Source: Clostridia bacterium
GTDB lineage: Bacteria > Bacillota > Clostridia > Oscillospirales > CAG-272
Direction of reading: 5' to 3'
Assembly (NCBI GenBank): GCA_017501225.1
Contig: JAFVXH010000013.1
Location: 1 to 64,000, forward strand
DNA: 64,000 bases
In this document: positions 16,840 to 26,547 of the stretch, one piece after another
Position numbering within the stretch: position 1 is the stretch's first letter
Layout of the letters: each line of letters begins with the position of its first letter
Program-made: the position numbers and the translations under genes
Notes under the pieces: generated by a model
Database searches by the model: none
Seen by the model: only the letters and a program-made list of their open reading frames with translations
Told to the model about the DNA's origin: nothing

Positions 16840-18918
16840 ATGGCAAATATTCGCGTTCTGCCCTTTGCGGTGGCAAACCTGATCGCCGCGGGCGAGGTAG
16901 TAGACCGTCCTGCCTCTGTCATTAAGGAGCTGATGGAAAATTCCATCGACGCAGGCGCTACGCGCATCACCGTAGAGATTCAGAACGGCGGCGTCACGCT
17001 CATGCGCGTCACCGACGACGGCTGCGGGATCGCTCCCGAGGATCTGCCCGTGGCAATTCAGCGCCACGCGACCAGCAAGATCCGCACGGCAGAGGATCTG
17101 GACGGCATTTTGACCCTGGGCTTCCGCGGCGAGGCGCTTGCCGCCATCTCGTCGGTTGCGGACGTCCGCATCCTCTCCAGAACCGAGGAAAACGAGTTCG
17201 GAACGCTGCTGGTATCACACTACGGTGAGGTCGTCGAGATGTGCGAGCAGGGCTGCTCCAAGGGAACCTCCGTCTTTGTGGAGAACCTCTTTTCCAACGT
17301 TCCCGCGCGCCGCAAGTTCCTCAAAAAGGACATCACCGAAAGCATTGCCGTCACCGCAAACGTCGAGAAGGTCGCGCTCTCGCATCCCAATATCGCGATG
17401 CGCCTGATCATCGACGGCGCGATCAAGCTTGAAACCGCGGGCGACGGAAATCTGCACAACACCATCTATTCCGTCTTTGGCAAGGAGTTCGCCTCGCGTC
17501 TGATCGAGATCGACGCGGAAAACGAGGGGATAGGCGTCAAGGGCTTTATCGGAAGAAGCGACAACTTCAAGGGCAATCGCAACTACCAGAGCTTCTTCAT
17601 CAACGGCCGCTTTGTCAAAAGCAAAACGGCAACGGCGGCACTGGAGCAAGGCTTTACCTCCTATATGCCGCCCGAAAAGTTCCCCGCCTGCGTGCTCTTT
17701 CTGACCATCAACCCAACGCGCGTGGACGTCAACGTACATCCCGCAAAGCTGGAGGTCAAATTTTCCAACGAAAAGCTGGTCTTTGAATCGATCTATTACG
17801 CCGTGCGGACGGCGCTGGAGCAAAACGCCACACGTCCCTCCGTGGAGCTCTCTCTTTCCTCCCGTCCCAAAAAGGATACGGGATTTTTCCCAAAGAGATC
17901 CGAGCAGGCAACCCCCGTGCAGGATCGCAAGGAATCTCTGCAATCCAGACAGCTTTCCTATGATCTGACGGGTGCTACACAGCCCCAGCCGCAGATTCGG
18001 ATGTCGGCACAGGAGTACCGTCAGACCTTTGTCGAAAACAATACCGCAAGCAAAACCCCCACGGTGCAAAACCGCCGGGAGCCCGTGCAGGTGCAAAACA
18101 ACGGTTTCGTTCCGAAGGTCACCGTCACCCCCGACGCGCCGACGGCAAAGCCCTCGCCGCAGCTCAAGCAAGACTTGGCGCCGACTCAGAAGCAGGAGCC
18201 CCCGGCACCGATCAAGGAAGCACCGATTGCGGAAATTCCCAAGCAGGAAGCCCCCGCACCCACTCCTACCCTTCAGCGCGAGGAGCCAAGTGTGCCCGTG
18301 CAAGCTGATCCCGAGCCCGTCCAACCCGTGGTGCGCTCTTACCGCATCGTAGGCGAGGTCTTTGCGAGCTACGTGCTGGTGGAATGCGAGGACAAGCTCC
18401 TTTTGGTCGACAAGCACGCCGCGCATGAGCGGATCCTGTTCGAGGGACTCAAGGCAGGACTTCGTCAGCTCGATCCCTGCTCTCAGCTTCTGATGCTCCC
18501 CATCGACGTCATGATGACCTCGGGTGAGGTCGAGGCGTTGAAAACCTACGACGGCGAGCTGAGGAAGATCGGATTTTCCATGACCTACGCGCGCAACACC
18601 GTATCCATCAACGCCATTCCGCAGGAAATCGAGGTGGGTGCCGTTTCGGATATGCTGCAGGCAATGGCTGCAAGAATCCTCAACGCCACGGGAAGCGTGA
18701 CACTGACACGTGATATCATCTTTGAAAAGGCTCTTTATCAGGCGGCGTGCAAGGCTGCCATCAAGGCAGGCAGAACCTACGCGCAGGAGCACATCGAATG
18801 GCTGATTGGGCGCCTGATGGAGCTTCCCGACATCACCTTCTGTCCGCACGGACGCCCCGTCGCATTGGAGCTTTCTCACCACACTCTCGACAAGCAGTTC
18901 GACAGAACCGGCTTCTGA
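16840..18918 (+). CDS. mutL: DNA mismatch repair endonuclease MutL
   Basis: At 692 aa, the N-terminal GHKL ATPase has ELMENSIDAGAT near 30, DDGCGI near 62 and FRGEAL near 99. A Pro/Gln-rich disordered linker of about 130 residues covers about 345-500. The C-terminal domain has DKHAAHERILFE near 523-534, matching the DQHA(x)2E(x)4E metal site of endonuclease-type MutL, plus ACKAAIKAG and CPHGRP. This fits a host without MutH, where MutL itself nicks the new strand. ATG 16840 follows AAAGGAGGAAGC. Confidence 0.97.
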   Translation: MANIRVLPFAVANLIAAGEVVDRPASVIKELMENSIDAGATRITVEIQNGGVTLMRVTDDGCGIAPEDLPVAIQRHATSKIRTAEDLDGILTLGFRGEALAAISSVADVRILSRTEENEFGTLLVSHYGEVVEMCEQGCSKGTSVFVENLFSNVPARRKFLKKDITESIAVTANVEKVALSHPNIAMRLIIDGAIKLETAGDGNLHNTIYSVFGKEFASRLIEIDAENEGIGVKGFIGRSDNFKGNRNYQSFFINGRFVKSKTATAALEQGFTSYMPPEKFPACVLFLTINPTRVDVNVHPAKLEVKFSNEKLVFESIYYAVRTALEQNATRPSVELSLSSRPKKDTGFFPKRSEQATPVQDRKESLQSRQLSYDLTGATQPQPQIRMSAQEYRQTFVENNTASKTPTVQNRREPVQVQNNGFVPKVTVTPDAPTAKPSPQLKQDLAPTQKQEPPAPIKEAPIAEIPKQEAPAPTPTLQREEPSVPVQADPEPVQPVVRSYRIVGEVFASYVLVECEDKLLLVDKHAAHERILFEGLKAGLRQLDPCSQLLMLPIDVMMTSGEVEALKTYDGELRKIGFSMTYARNTVSINAIPQEIEVGAVSDMLQAMAARILNATGSVTLTRDIIFEKALYQAACKAAIKAGRTYAQEHIEWLIGRLMELPDITFCPHGRPVALELSHHTLDKQFDRTGF

Positions 18919-18967
18919 TAAAAAACGCTGCAAGCTGTTCTCTTGCAGAGCGAAAGGATAAAAATTT

Positions 18968-20104
18968 ATGTTTGAACTCATCAAGCAGGAGGGTCGCGCG
19001 CGCCGCGGTGTCCTCCACACCGTGCACGGGGATATCCAGACCCCCGTCTTTATGAACGTCGGAACCTGCGCCGCCATCAAGGGCGGTGTCAACACCATGG
19101 AGCTGCGCGAGATCGACTGCCAGGTCGAGCTCTCCAACACCTACCACCTCCACCTCCGTCCGGGAGATCAGCTGATCTATGAAATGGGCGGGCTTCAAAA
19201 ATTCATGAATTGGGATCGCCCGATCCTGACCGACAGCGGAGGATTTCAGGTCTTCTCCCTCTCGGGACTTCGCAAGATCACCGAGGAGGGCGTGCGCTTT
19301 GCCTCCCATATCGACGGAAAGCGCATCTTTATGGGTCCCGAGGAAAGCATGCAGATCCAATCTCACCTTGCCTCTACCATCGCCATGGCGTTTGACGAGT
19401 GCGTGGAAAACCCCGCAACGTACGCTTACTGCAAGCAGAGCATGGAGCGCACCTACCGCTGGCTTGTGCGCTGCCGCGCCGAGATGGACCGTCTGAATTC
19501 TCTGCCCGATACCATCAACCGTCATCAAATGCTCTTTGGCATCAACCAGGGCGGCACCTATGAGGATCTGCGCATCGAGCATATGCACATGATCTCCGAG
19601 GTTCCCTGCGAAGGATATGCCATTGGAGGACTCGCCGTGGGAGAACCCACCGAGGAGATGTACCGCATCATCGACGCGGTCGAGCCTCATATGCCAAAGG
19701 ATAAGCCGAGGTACCTGATGGGCGTCGGAACACCCTGCAACATCCTTGAAGCAGTGCATATGGGCGTCGATTTCTTTGATTGCGTCATGCCCTCGCGCAA
19801 CGCGCGTCACGGCAACCTCTTTACCTGGCACGGCAAGATCAATATCATGAACGAAAAATACGCCAAGGATCCCCGCCCCTTCGACGAAGGCTGCGGATGC
19901 CCCGCCTGCCGGAACTACAGCCGCTCCTACGTCCGCCATCTGCTCAAGGCAAAGGAGGCGGTCGGTATGCATCTCGCTGTCACGCATAACCTCTATTTCT
20001 ATAATAACCTGACCAGAAAGATCCGCGAAGCTCTCGACGGCGGCTACTTTGAAAGCTTTTATCAAAAGTACCGCAACATCCTCGGCGAGCGCGTGGAGGA
20101 TTAA
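18968..20104 (+). CDS. tgt: tRNA-guanine transglycosylase
   Basis: Exchanges G34 for preQ1 (bacterial pathway to queuosine) in GUN-decoding tRNAs. At 378 aa it has the catalytic-Asp stretch LTDSGGFQVFSL near 86-97, the second Asp region CVMPSRNARHG near 270 and a zinc site CGCPAC with a following histidine near 305-335. No queuosine biosynthesis genes (queA, queC-F) are in the window. It ends at the boundary of the 245-bp repeat and converges with the HPr-like gene. Confidence 0.95.
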   Translation: MFELIKQEGRARRGVLHTVHGDIQTPVFMNVGTCAAIKGGVNTMELREIDCQVELSNTYHLHLRPGDQLIYEMGGLQKFMNWDRPILTDSGGFQVFSLSGLRKITEEGVRFASHIDGKRIFMGPEESMQIQSHLASTIAMAFDECVENPATYAYCKQSMERTYRWLVRCRAEMDRLNSLPDTINRHQMLFGINQGGTYEDLRIEHMHMISEVPCEGYAIGGLAVGEPTEEMYRIIDAVEPHMPKDKPRYLMGVGTPCNILEAVHMGVDFFDCVMPSRNARHGNLFTWHGKINIMNEKYAKDPRPFDEGCGCPACRNYSRSYVRHLLKAKEAVGMHLAVTHNLYFYNNLTRKIREALDGGYFESFYQKYRNILGERVED

Positions 20105-20123
20105 GTGAGAGTAAAAGAAAAGA

Positions 20124-20370
20124 TGTGGGGGAGCTTTTTGTAAAAGCTCCCCCACACCCCCGCAAAACCTTTTGGGAAAGGGTTTATAAAATCAAATTTG
20201 AAGCTGCTGTGCCTCGTTCTTTGCTTTAGCAAGGATAGAGCACAGCAGCTTATTTTTTATTGTATCCCCTTTTTGCAAGGTTCTTGGGGGTGTCGGGACC
20301 TTCTTGCAAGAAGGTCCTGACAAAAAAGAAAAACAGGGGTGCTTTTATAAAAAGCACCCCCGCATTTTTT
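20124..20370. repeat. 245-bp palindromic intergenic element, copy 1
   Basis: Nearly identical to 30340-30583. It opens with the hairpin GGGGGAGCTTTT/AAAAGCTCCCCC. The inverted arms (ACACCCCCGC...AACC and GGTTCTTGGGGGTGT) enclose a central hairpin AAGCTGCTGTGC/GCACAGCAGCTT, followed by a GGGACCTTCTTG/CAAGAAGGTCC hairpin. It closes with GGGGTGCTTTT/AAAAGCACCCC. The terminal hairpin differs from copy 2 by paired changes that keep it foldable. It lies between convergent genes. Confidence 0.85.
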
Positions 20371-20382
20371 TATGAACTCTTG

Positions 20383-20622
20383 TCAATCCTCGATCGGCAT
20401 AGAATCGCCGACGATGAAGTCCTTAATGAGGTGATAGATCTCGGTGTCGGACTCGCAGAAGATCTGATCCCACTCAAAGGTATACATAGCACCCAGGAGG
20501 GATTTTCCGTTTACGGTGAAGTTATCGCCATCGGTCAGAGAGATCTTGCCGCTGTGCTTGGTAGCGATACCAACGAAGCGGTTGATGTCTGCCATGGTAT
20601 CCAGTCTGATTTTGTACCTCAT
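20383..20622 (-). CDS. HPr-like protein without the active-site histidine
   Basis: A 79-aa protein resembling the HPr phosphocarrier fold. The segment FTVNGKSLLGAMYTF lines up with HPr KVNAKSIMGVM, including the serine phosphorylated by HPr kinase (Ser46 in canonical HPr). The expected HARPA motif around His15 is absent (the region reads MADINRFVGIA), so PEP-dependent phosphotransfer is unlikely. A regulatory role like Crh is inference. ATG 20622 follows AAAAAAGAAAGGAAAAA. Confidence 0.75.
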   Translation of the reverse strand: MRYKIRLDTMADINRFVGIATKHSGKISLTDGDNFTVNGKSLLGAMYTFEWDQIFCESDTEIYHLIKDFIVGDSMPIED

Positions 20623-20663
20623 AATTTTTTCCTTTCTTTTTTTTGGGGGAGCGGACTCCCCGA

Positions 20664-20759
20664 TTATTTTTTATGCGCTTGCTTTGTTTTTTTGTCGGAA
20701 AAGATACGGCGAAGCAATGGGGAAAGAAATGCGGGCGCCTTCCAAACCATCATTTTCAT
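20664..20759 (-). CDS. SpoVM-like micro-ORF (31 aa)
   Basis: A 31-codon ORF starting MKMMVWKAPAFLSPLLRRIF, preceded by AAAAAGGAGTGCAATC. It aligns position by position with SpoVM of Bacillus (MKFYTIKLPKFLGGIVRAML): Met1, Lys2, Lys7, Pro9, Phe11, Leu12 and Arg17 coincide. It is amphipathic with a polybasic end, as expected for the peptide that marks the curved forespore membrane and anchors the SpoIVA coat. The length is slightly above the usual 26 aa. If correct it indicates an endospore former. Assignment is by eye on a very short sequence. Confidence 0.65.
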   Translation of the reverse strand: MKMMVWKAPAFLSPLLRRIFSDKKTKQAHKK

Positions 20760-20835
20760 GATTGCACTCCTTTTTGATGTAAGATTTCACTTACAGAATA
20801 TGCAACCGCTTGGATTTTATTGCAAGGTGTCGCGA

Positions 20836-21273
20836 TCAGGAGTTCGCGCTTGCGGCAAGCTTTCTTTTTTTCAGGCTTGCCATCGCGGAACGAAAGACCA
20901 TTTTATCGTTTTCGTGGTTGAGGCATTTTTCCGCCTTTTCCACGGGGATCCATTCGACCTGCGCGATCTCACCCTCGCGCGCGTGGATGTCCTCCTGCTT
21001 GGTTTCGGTCAAAAAGTACACGACCTCCTTGGAAACTCCCGGCATCGGACTGTAATGCACGGTCTTGCGGAAGCTGTCCTTGATGCGGATCTGCACGGCA
21101 GTTTCCTCATAGACCTCGCGCACGGCGGTCATATATTCGGTCTCGCCCCGTTCCATGTGTCCTTTCGGAAAAGAACGGTAACCGCCCGGCTTATGTCGAA
21201 TCATCAGCACAAAGGTCTGTCCTGACTCGTCGGTGCGAAACACCAGCGCACCGCAAGATTTTTCATGCTGCAC
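20836..21273 (-). CDS. NUDIX hydrolase
   Basis: A 145-aa protein with a complete Nudix box, GHMERGETEYMTAVREVYEE at about residues 38-57, matching G-x5-E-x7-REUxEE. It begins EKSCGALVFR, a pattern often seen in diadenosine polyphosphate/ADP-ribose type Nudix enzymes, but the substrate cannot be assigned. It lies 39 bp downstream of infB and is probably at the end of that operon. Confidence 0.9.
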   Translation of the reverse strand: MQHEKSCGALVFRTDESGQTFVLMIRHKPGGYRSFPKGHMERGETEYMTAVREVYEETAVQIRIKDSFRKTVHYSPMPGVSKEVVYFLTETKQEDIHAREGEIAQVEWIPVEKAEKCLNHENDKMVFRSAMASLKKRKLAASANS

Positions 21274-21312
21274 AGCAATTCCCGTCCTTTCCTTTCAGAT
21301 TCCCGTATCGGG

Positions 21313-24243
21313 TCAGATCTGCTCCATCACGAATGCCTCGAGAATGTCGCCGACCTTGATATCGTTGAACTTTTCAAGACCGACACCGCACTCGTAGCCC
21401 GCAGCTACCTCACGTGCGTCGTCCTTAAATCTCTTGAGCGAGGAGATCTTATCCTCGAAGATCACGATGCCGTCTCTGACGACACGGATCTGCGATTGAC
21501 GTGTGATCTTACCGTCCTGAATATAGGAGCCCGCGATGGTTCCGACGTTGGGAACGTGGATGGTCTGACGGACCTCGGCGTGTCCGAGCAGGTTCTCACG
21601 GAACTTGGGCGCAAGCATACCCTTCATTGCGGCATCAATCTCCTCGATGCACTCGTAAATGACGCGGTAGGTGCGCACGTCAACGTTCTGTCTTTCCGCG
21701 GAATCGAGCGCGCTCTTATCGGGACGGACGTTAAAGCCTACGATGATCGCGTTGGATGCGGCAGCGAAGGTCACGTCGCCCTCGGTGATACCACCGACAG
21801 CCGCGTGGATCACGCGGACCTTGACCTCCTCGTTGGAAAGCTTGATCAGAGAAGCCTTGACAGCCTCGACCGAGCCGTCCACGTCTGCCTTGACGATGAT
21901 ATTGAGATCCTTGACACCGTCCGAGATCTGCGCAAAGAGGTCGTTGAGGTTTGCTCTCGCATTCGCCTTGAAGACGTCCTCCTTTGCCTGCGCGCGTCTT
22001 TGATCGGCAAGGGATCTTGCCATTCTTTCATCCGCAACCACCTGGAATTCGTCACCTGCGGAGGGAACCTCTGCAAGACCGGTGATCTCTACGGGAACGG
22101 AGGGCGATGCCTCCTTGACGAGCTTGCCGTTGTGGTCGCTCATAGAACGAACGCGTCCGACGGCAGTACCCGCGATGATGATATCACCGTTGCGAAGCGT
22201 ACCGTTCTGCACCAGAACCGTAGCGACGGGACCGCGACCTCTGTCCAGCTTGGACTCGATCACAAGACCCTTTGCGCGGCGGTTGGGATTTGCCTTGAGC
22301 TCCTTGACCTCCGCGATCAGAAGAACGCTCTCGAGCAGATCGTCAATGCCCTGACGCTTGAGCGCGGAAACGGGAACGCAGATGGTGTCTCCGCCCCATT
22401 CCTCGGTCACAAGACCGTGCTTGGTCAGTTCCTGCTTGACGGCGTCGGGATTTGCGGTGGGTTTATCCATTTTATTGATCGCAACGACGATGTCAATGCC
22501 CGCAGCCTTTGCGTGGTTGATCGCCTCAACCGTCTGCGGCATGATGCCGTCGTCGGCGGCAACGACCAGAATTGCGATATCGGTCGCCATTGCGCCTCGA
22601 GCGCGCATTGCGGTAAACGCGGCGTGTCCGGGCGTATCCAGGAAGGTCAGATCCTTATCTCCGACCTTGACGCGGTACGCACCGATGTGCTGGGTAATTC
22701 CGCCCGCCTCTCCCGCTGTGACGTGGGAGTTGCGGATGGCATCCAGAATCGAGGTCTTACCGTGGTCAACGTGACCCATAACGCAGACGACGGGGGCGCG
22801 CTCAACCAGCTGCTCCTCGGAGTCCTCTGCCTCGTCAAAGAGCTTTTCCTCAATGCTGACGACGACCTCGGGCGTTGCTTCAACACCGAATTCCATCGCA
22901 ACGAGGGATGCGGTATCGAAATCAACCACCTGGTTCACGGTTGCCATGACGCCCATCATGATCAGCTTCTTGACGACTTCCCCTGAGGTGATCATCAATT
23001 TGGATGCCAGCTGACCGACCACGATCTCCTCGGGAAGCTCGATATGCGTAGGCTTTACGGTGACAACGGGAGCAGGGGCTGCACCTCTTGCGCCCTTGCC
23101 CTTCTTGCCGTTTTGCTGACGGCCAAAGGATTGACCCATTTGTCCCGCGCCGGGCTTCTTGACTCTTTGATTATTACTGCTCTGGAAGCTGCGATCGTCA
23201 CGCTCGGAGACGAAGGTTTCCAGTCTTTCATCATATTTGGAAAGATCGACGGTCGAGCTCTTGGTATCGACCACGCGGGGACCCTTGAGGGTTCCGTCGG
23301 GATTGACGTTCGTGGATGCGCCGCGAACGATGGGCTGTGCCTTGAAGGTCTCTCTGGGAGCGTTCTGTACGTAATCTCCCTTATCTCCGCCAAAGCCTCC
23401 TCTGCCAAAGGATCCACCCTTGCCCTGCTGGAAGCCCCTTCCCTGCTGTGCGGGTGCCTTGGTCTGACGTCTGTCGCCTCCAAATCCACCTCTGTCCGCA
23501 TATGCGTCACGGTTGAAGCGGTCAAAGCTGTTTTGACGTGCGGGGCGCTCGGAATTCGAGGGAGAAGCGCCAAAGCCGGTGGCAGGTGCGCCCTGCGGAC
23601 GTGCGCCGAAGGGTTTTCCCCCCTGCTGCTGTCCCTGTGCGGACGGACGCGCAAAGCCCTGCTGTGCGGGACGCGCGGGGGTCTGTGCGGGCTCGCCCGG
23701 ACGGTAAGGATTGCCCGTATAGGGCTGGCGTGCCTGCGGACGCGCGGGTGCTGCAGGCGCCGCATCTCTCTTTTGTGCTTGCACGGGCTCCGCCTTCTTG
23801 CTCTCGGGCTTTTGCTCGATCTTTTCTTCCTTTGCTTCTGCGTTCTTTGCAGGCTGAGAAGCCGCGCTCTGCGGGCGGGACTCCTTCTTCTCCTCCTTCA
23901 CCTCTGCCTTGGGAGCAGACGCCTTCACCTCGGGCTTCTTCTCCTCGACAGCGGAAGCGGGGACCTCCTCCTTCTTGGGTTCCTCCTTTTTGGGAGCCTC
24001 CTTCTTTACCTTGGAGGGAATATAACTCGCTCCACTCAGATAAGAGCCGATATCGACGATCTGATTTTCCCGTGTGATGGTATCAAACAGGATGTCAAAC
24101 TCTACGGGCTCCAGAGCCTTTTGGGTGGTTTTTGCCTCAATTCCGTTCTTGGACAATACCTCCACCAATTCCTTGCTCTTCATCCCCAGATCCTTGGCAA
24201 GCTTTGCAATTTTGAATTGTTGATTGTGATTCATTACAGCCAT
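21313..24243 (-). CDS. infB: Translation initiation factor IF-2
   Basis: GTPase that brings fMet-tRNA to the 30S subunit and promotes subunit joining. The 976-aa protein has an N-terminal IF2_N segment ([20 protein letters not shown]), a long Lys/Glu/Pro then Gly/Arg/Gln-rich disordered region (about 80-380) and the G domain with GHVDHGKTS near 489, DTPGHAAF near 535 and NKMD near 590. Domains II to IV follow. ATG 24243 (MAVMNHN) follows GGAGG, which is better than an in-frame ATG at 24261. Confidence 0.97.
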   Translation of the reverse strand: MAVMNHNQQFKIAKLAKDLGMKSKELVEVLSKNGIEAKTTQKALEPVEFDILFDTITRENQIVDIGSYLSGASYIPSKVKKEAPKKEEPKKEEVPASAVEEKKPEVKASAPKAEVKEEKKESRPQSAASQPAKNAEAKEEKIEQKPESKKAEPVQAQKRDAAPAAPARPQARQPYTGNPYRPGEPAQTPARPAQQGFARPSAQGQQQGGKPFGARPQGAPATGFGASPSNSERPARQNSFDRFNRDAYADRGGFGGDRRQTKAPAQQGRGFQQGKGGSFGRGGFGGDKGDYVQNAPRETFKAQPIVRGASTNVNPDGTLKGPRVVDTKSSTVDLSKYDERLETFVSERDDRSFQSSNNQRVKKPGAGQMGQSFGRQQNGKKGKGARGAAPAPVVTVKPTHIELPEEIVVGQLASKLMITSGEVVKKLIMMGVMATVNQVVDFDTASLVAMEFGVEATPEVVVSIEEKLFDEAEDSEEQLVERAPVVCVMGHVDHGKTSILDAIRNSHVTAGEAGGITQHIGAYRVKVGDKDLTFLDTPGHAAFTAMRARGAMATDIAILVVAADDGIMPQTVEAINHAKAAGIDIVVAINKMDKPTANPDAVKQELTKHGLVTEEWGGDTICVPVSALKRQGIDDLLESVLLIAEVKELKANPNRRAKGLVIESKLDRGRGPVATVLVQNGTLRNGDIIIAGTAVGRVRSMSDHNGKLVKEASPSVPVEITGLAEVPSAGDEFQVVADERMARSLADQRRAQAKEDVFKANARANLNDLFAQISDGVKDLNIIVKADVDGSVEAVKASLIKLSNEEVKVRVIHAAVGGITEGDVTFAAASNAIIVGFNVRPDKSALDSAERQNVDVRTYRVIYECIEEIDAAMKGMLAPKFRENLLGHAEVRQTIHVPNVGTIAGSYIQDGKITRQSQIRVVRDGIVIFEDKISSLKRFKDDAREVAAGYECGVGLEKFNDIKVGDILEAFVMEQI

Positions 24244-24330
24244 ATTTCCTCCGAATTGCATGGAGTGCCGCAGACACTCCGAACTCTAAAAATTCACTTA
24301 TCACCGACGTGACGGTCACGCCGACAATTT

Positions 24331-24666
24331 TTACACTTCTTGTTTGTTTTCCTCTTGCAGCGCCGACGTAAGAAGTCGGCAAAGCCCCGCGTCCGTTACG
24401 GCAAGAGCGGCAATGGACGCGCTCTTTCCGATCGCGTGCGCAAGCTCCTCTCCCCGATAGGGAAGGCACACCAGGGGCGCGCCGTAAAACGCGCAACGGT
24501 CACGCAAGCGCTTCTCTGTGTTTTCCGAGCAATCCGACGCGTACACCACCAGATGCACGCTCGCTCTTTTGATCTTGAGCGCCTCGCACACCATGGGAGT
24601 TCCAAGGATCAAGGCTCTCGCCTTTGCGCACAGTCCCAGCGCTTGTAAAATCTTATCATTCCTCAT
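24331..24666 (-). CDS. L7Ae/YlxQ-family ribosomal-associated protein
   Basis: A 111-aa protein of the L7Ae/L30e/S12e/Gadd45 fold, occupying the ylxQ position of the nusA-infB operon. It begins MRNDKILQALGLCAKARALILG and has the family-type VVYASDCSENT segment in the RNA-binding loop region. B. subtilis YlxQ binds RNA with kink-turn-like structure; the physiological target is unclear. Start ATG 24666 lies inside the end of rnpM (11-bp overlap), indicating translational coupling. Confidence 0.85.
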   Translation of the reverse strand: MRNDKILQALGLCAKARALILGTPMVCEALKIKRASVHLVVYASDCSENTEKRLRDRCAFYGAPLVCLPYRGEELAHAIGKSASIAALAVTDAGLCRLLTSALQEENKQEV

Positions 24667-24934
24667 AGGACGCAAGCTCTTCCTCCATCGCATCGTAAAC
24701 AGCCTCCGGAATGCTGCACTCCAGATTCTTGTCGATGCGGCGGCTCTTTCTCGCCTTCTTCAAGCATTGAAGATCCTTGCAAATATATGCCCCTCTGCCG
24801 GATTTTTTACCGACGAAATCCAAGGAGATCTCTCCCTCGGGGCTTCTCACCACGCGCAGCATCTCGCGCTTGGGCTTGTGCTCGTTGCACCCAAGGCACT
24901 GGCGCACGGGGATCTTTTTTACCTTTGCTACCAT
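24656..24934 (-). CDS. rnpM: RNase P modulator RnpM (YlxR family)
   Basis: A 92-aa YlxR-family protein with the cysteine-bearing PVRQCLGCNEHKPKREMLRVV and the signature GRGAYICKDLQCLKKA (about residues 47-62). Homologues in B. subtilis bind and modulate RNase P RNA; earlier literature calls the family YlxR. It lies directly between nusA and the L7Ae gene, the standard order in Bacillota. Confidence 0.9.
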   Translation of the reverse strand: MVAKVKKIPVRQCLGCNEHKPKREMLRVVRSPEGEISLDFVGKKSGRGAYICKDLQCLKKARKSRRIDKNLECSIPEAVYDAMEEELASYEE

Positions 24935-24947
24935 TGCAGTTTGTCTG

Positions 24948-25973
24948 TCAGTCTGCCTTGATGTCGATCTTGTATCCCGTCAGTCTTGCGGCAAGACGCG
25001 CGTTCTGACCTTCCTTACCGATGGCAAGGGAAAGCTGATCGGGAGCGACACGGACACGGCAAGCTCTCTCGGCGGTCAGCGTCACGCCAAGCACCTCGGC
25101 GGGAGCCAAAGCCGCTGCGATATACTCCTCGGGAACCTCGCTGTACTCGATGATATCCACCTTTTCTCCGCGAAGCTCGTCAACGATGGACGCGATGCGC
25201 GAGCCGTGCGTACCGATGCAAGCACCGACGGGATCGACGTCCGCATCACGCGAGAATACCGAGATCTTGGTGCGCGAGCCCGCCTCACGGGATACGCCCT
25301 TGACCATGACGATACCGTCGGTGATCTCGGGGACCTCAAGCTCAAACATTCTGCGCACAAGGCCGGGATGTACGCGGGAAAGCGTCACGATCGGGCCCTT
25401 TGCCTCCTTGTTGACCTCCATAACGAAGACCTTGATCTTATCTCCTACGTAGAAATCCTCACCCGGGATCTGCTCGGACAGACGGAGCACGGCTCTGCCG
25501 CTGTCGGTTTCCAGAATGACGTTTCCGGTCTCTCTGTCCACCTTGCTGACCGTTGCGGTGATGATCTCCTCGTGCTTGTTCTCGTATGCCTCCTGCATCA
25601 CGCGGCGCTCGCCCTCGCGAATGCCCTGAATGATGACGGATTTTGCAGCGGCGGCACTCAGGCGGCGGAAGTTCTTGGTCTTGACCTCGGTTTCCATCAC
25701 CATGCCGATCTTATATTTCTTTGCAACCGCCTTTGCGTCCTCCAGAGAGATCTGCGTTTCGGGGTTCTCCACCACCTCAACGACGTCCTTGCACTGGTAT
25801 ACGCGAACGTCCTTCTTCGCGGGATCGATCAGGACGCGAACGTTGGTATTGTTTCCAAACTCCTTTTTGTACGCGGAAACCAGCGCCGCCTCGATCTTTT
25901 CGATCATGTAGTCGGCAGGAATTCCCTTTTCCTTTTCCAACAGCTCAAGGGCGGTAAAAAATTCTGTGTTCAT
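24948..25973 (-). CDS. nusA: Transcription termination/antitermination factor NusA
   Basis: RNA polymerase-associated factor controlling pausing and intrinsic termination. At 341 aa it has the N-terminal polymerase-binding domain (FFTALELLEKEKGIPADYM), an S1 domain (VDRETGNVILETDSGRAVLRL), KH1 (GACIGTHGSRI) and KH2 (LAIGKEGQNARLAARLTGY). It ends right after KH2 and lacks the acidic repeats of proteobacterial NusA, as usual for Bacillota. It follows rimP closely. Confidence 0.97.
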   Translation of the reverse strand: MNTEFFTALELLEKEKGIPADYMIEKIEAALVSAYKKEFGNNTNVRVLIDPAKKDVRVYQCKDVVEVVENPETQISLEDAKAVAKKYKIGMVMETEVKTKNFRRLSAAAAKSVIIQGIREGERRVMQEAYENKHEEIITATVSKVDRETGNVILETDSGRAVLRLSEQIPGEDFYVGDKIKVFVMEVNKEAKGPIVTLSRVHPGLVRRMFELEVPEITDGIVMVKGVSREAGSRTKISVFSRDADVDPVGACIGTHGSRIASIVDELRGEKVDIIEYSEVPEEYIAAALAPAEVLGVTLTAERACRVRVAPDQLSLAIGKEGQNARLAARLTGYKIDIKAD

Positions 25974-26009
25974 TTTCTGTAAATCCTTTCTGAATTGAAC
26001 TCCTGTAAA

Positions 26010-26498
26010 TTACGCTTCGGAATCGAAATCATATCTGGTCCTGATCGCGGCGACAGACGCACGCGCGAATACCTTCTTTTCTCCGTCCGGCGGGCAGAGA
26101 ATGACGATGTTGCCCTCCTCGTCCATGGGAGCGAGAACGCCGACGTGGCTCTTTGCGCCATCCACGGGCGCGAACAGGCGAACCTCCACCTGCCATCCCT
26201 CGCAAGCCTCGACGTGCATGTCGTTTTTCAGCTCGCGCTCAATGCCGGGGGAGGAAATCTCGAGGTGGTACGCCTCGTCAATGGGATCAGCCTCGTCTAA
26301 GATCGGATCGATCGCGCGGTGCATTTTCTCGCAATCCTCAATGGTGATGCCCTCCTCGGAGTCGATGGTGATGCGCAGATACATCTCCGAGCCCTCCTTG
26401 ACGTATTCCACGTCCCACAAAAAGTAGCCCAGCTCCTCGGCAAGGGGCTCCGCGAGCTTGGTCACAGCTGCCGCGATTCCGCCACTGCTTTTTTTCAT
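26010..26498 (-). CDS. rimP: Ribosome maturation factor RimP
   Basis: 30S maturation factor, 162 aa. Typical segments are LGYFLWDVEYVKEG, YLRITIDSEEGITIEDCE and LEISSPGIERELK, followed by the C-terminal SH3-like domain. ATG 26498 (MKKSSGG) follows GGAAGGAAAA; an ATG 12 bp upstream sits directly on a GAAAGG with no spacing and is less likely. First gene of the rimP-nusA-rnpM-ylxQ-infB operon; promoter and leader hairpin lie at 26548-26638. Confidence 0.95.
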   Translation of the reverse strand: MKKSSGGIAAAVTKLAEPLAEELGYFLWDVEYVKEGSEMYLRITIDSEEGITIEDCEKMHRAIDPILDEADPIDEAYHLEISSPGIERELKNDMHVEACEGWQVEVRLFAPVDGAKSHVGVLAPMDEEGNIVILCPPDGEKKVFARASVAAIRTRYDFDSEA

Positions 26499-26547
26499 TT
26501 TTCCTTCCATCCTTTCTCGGGTGTCCGTCAAAATCAAAAGTGTTTTT

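Noticed and set aside
17215..19140. Minus-strand ORF of 641 codons
   Set aside because: Antisense to mutL and the tgt start; GC-rich codon use creates open antisense frames throughout the window.
20260..21225. Plus-strand ORF of 321 codons across the repeat and HPr/Nudix genes
   Set aside because: It overlaps the palindromic repeat and runs antisense to two supported genes; no family features.
21265..22986. Long plus-strand ORF of 573 codons
   Set aside because: Antisense shadow of infB; composition is that of a reverse-frame translation with no ribosome site or domain.
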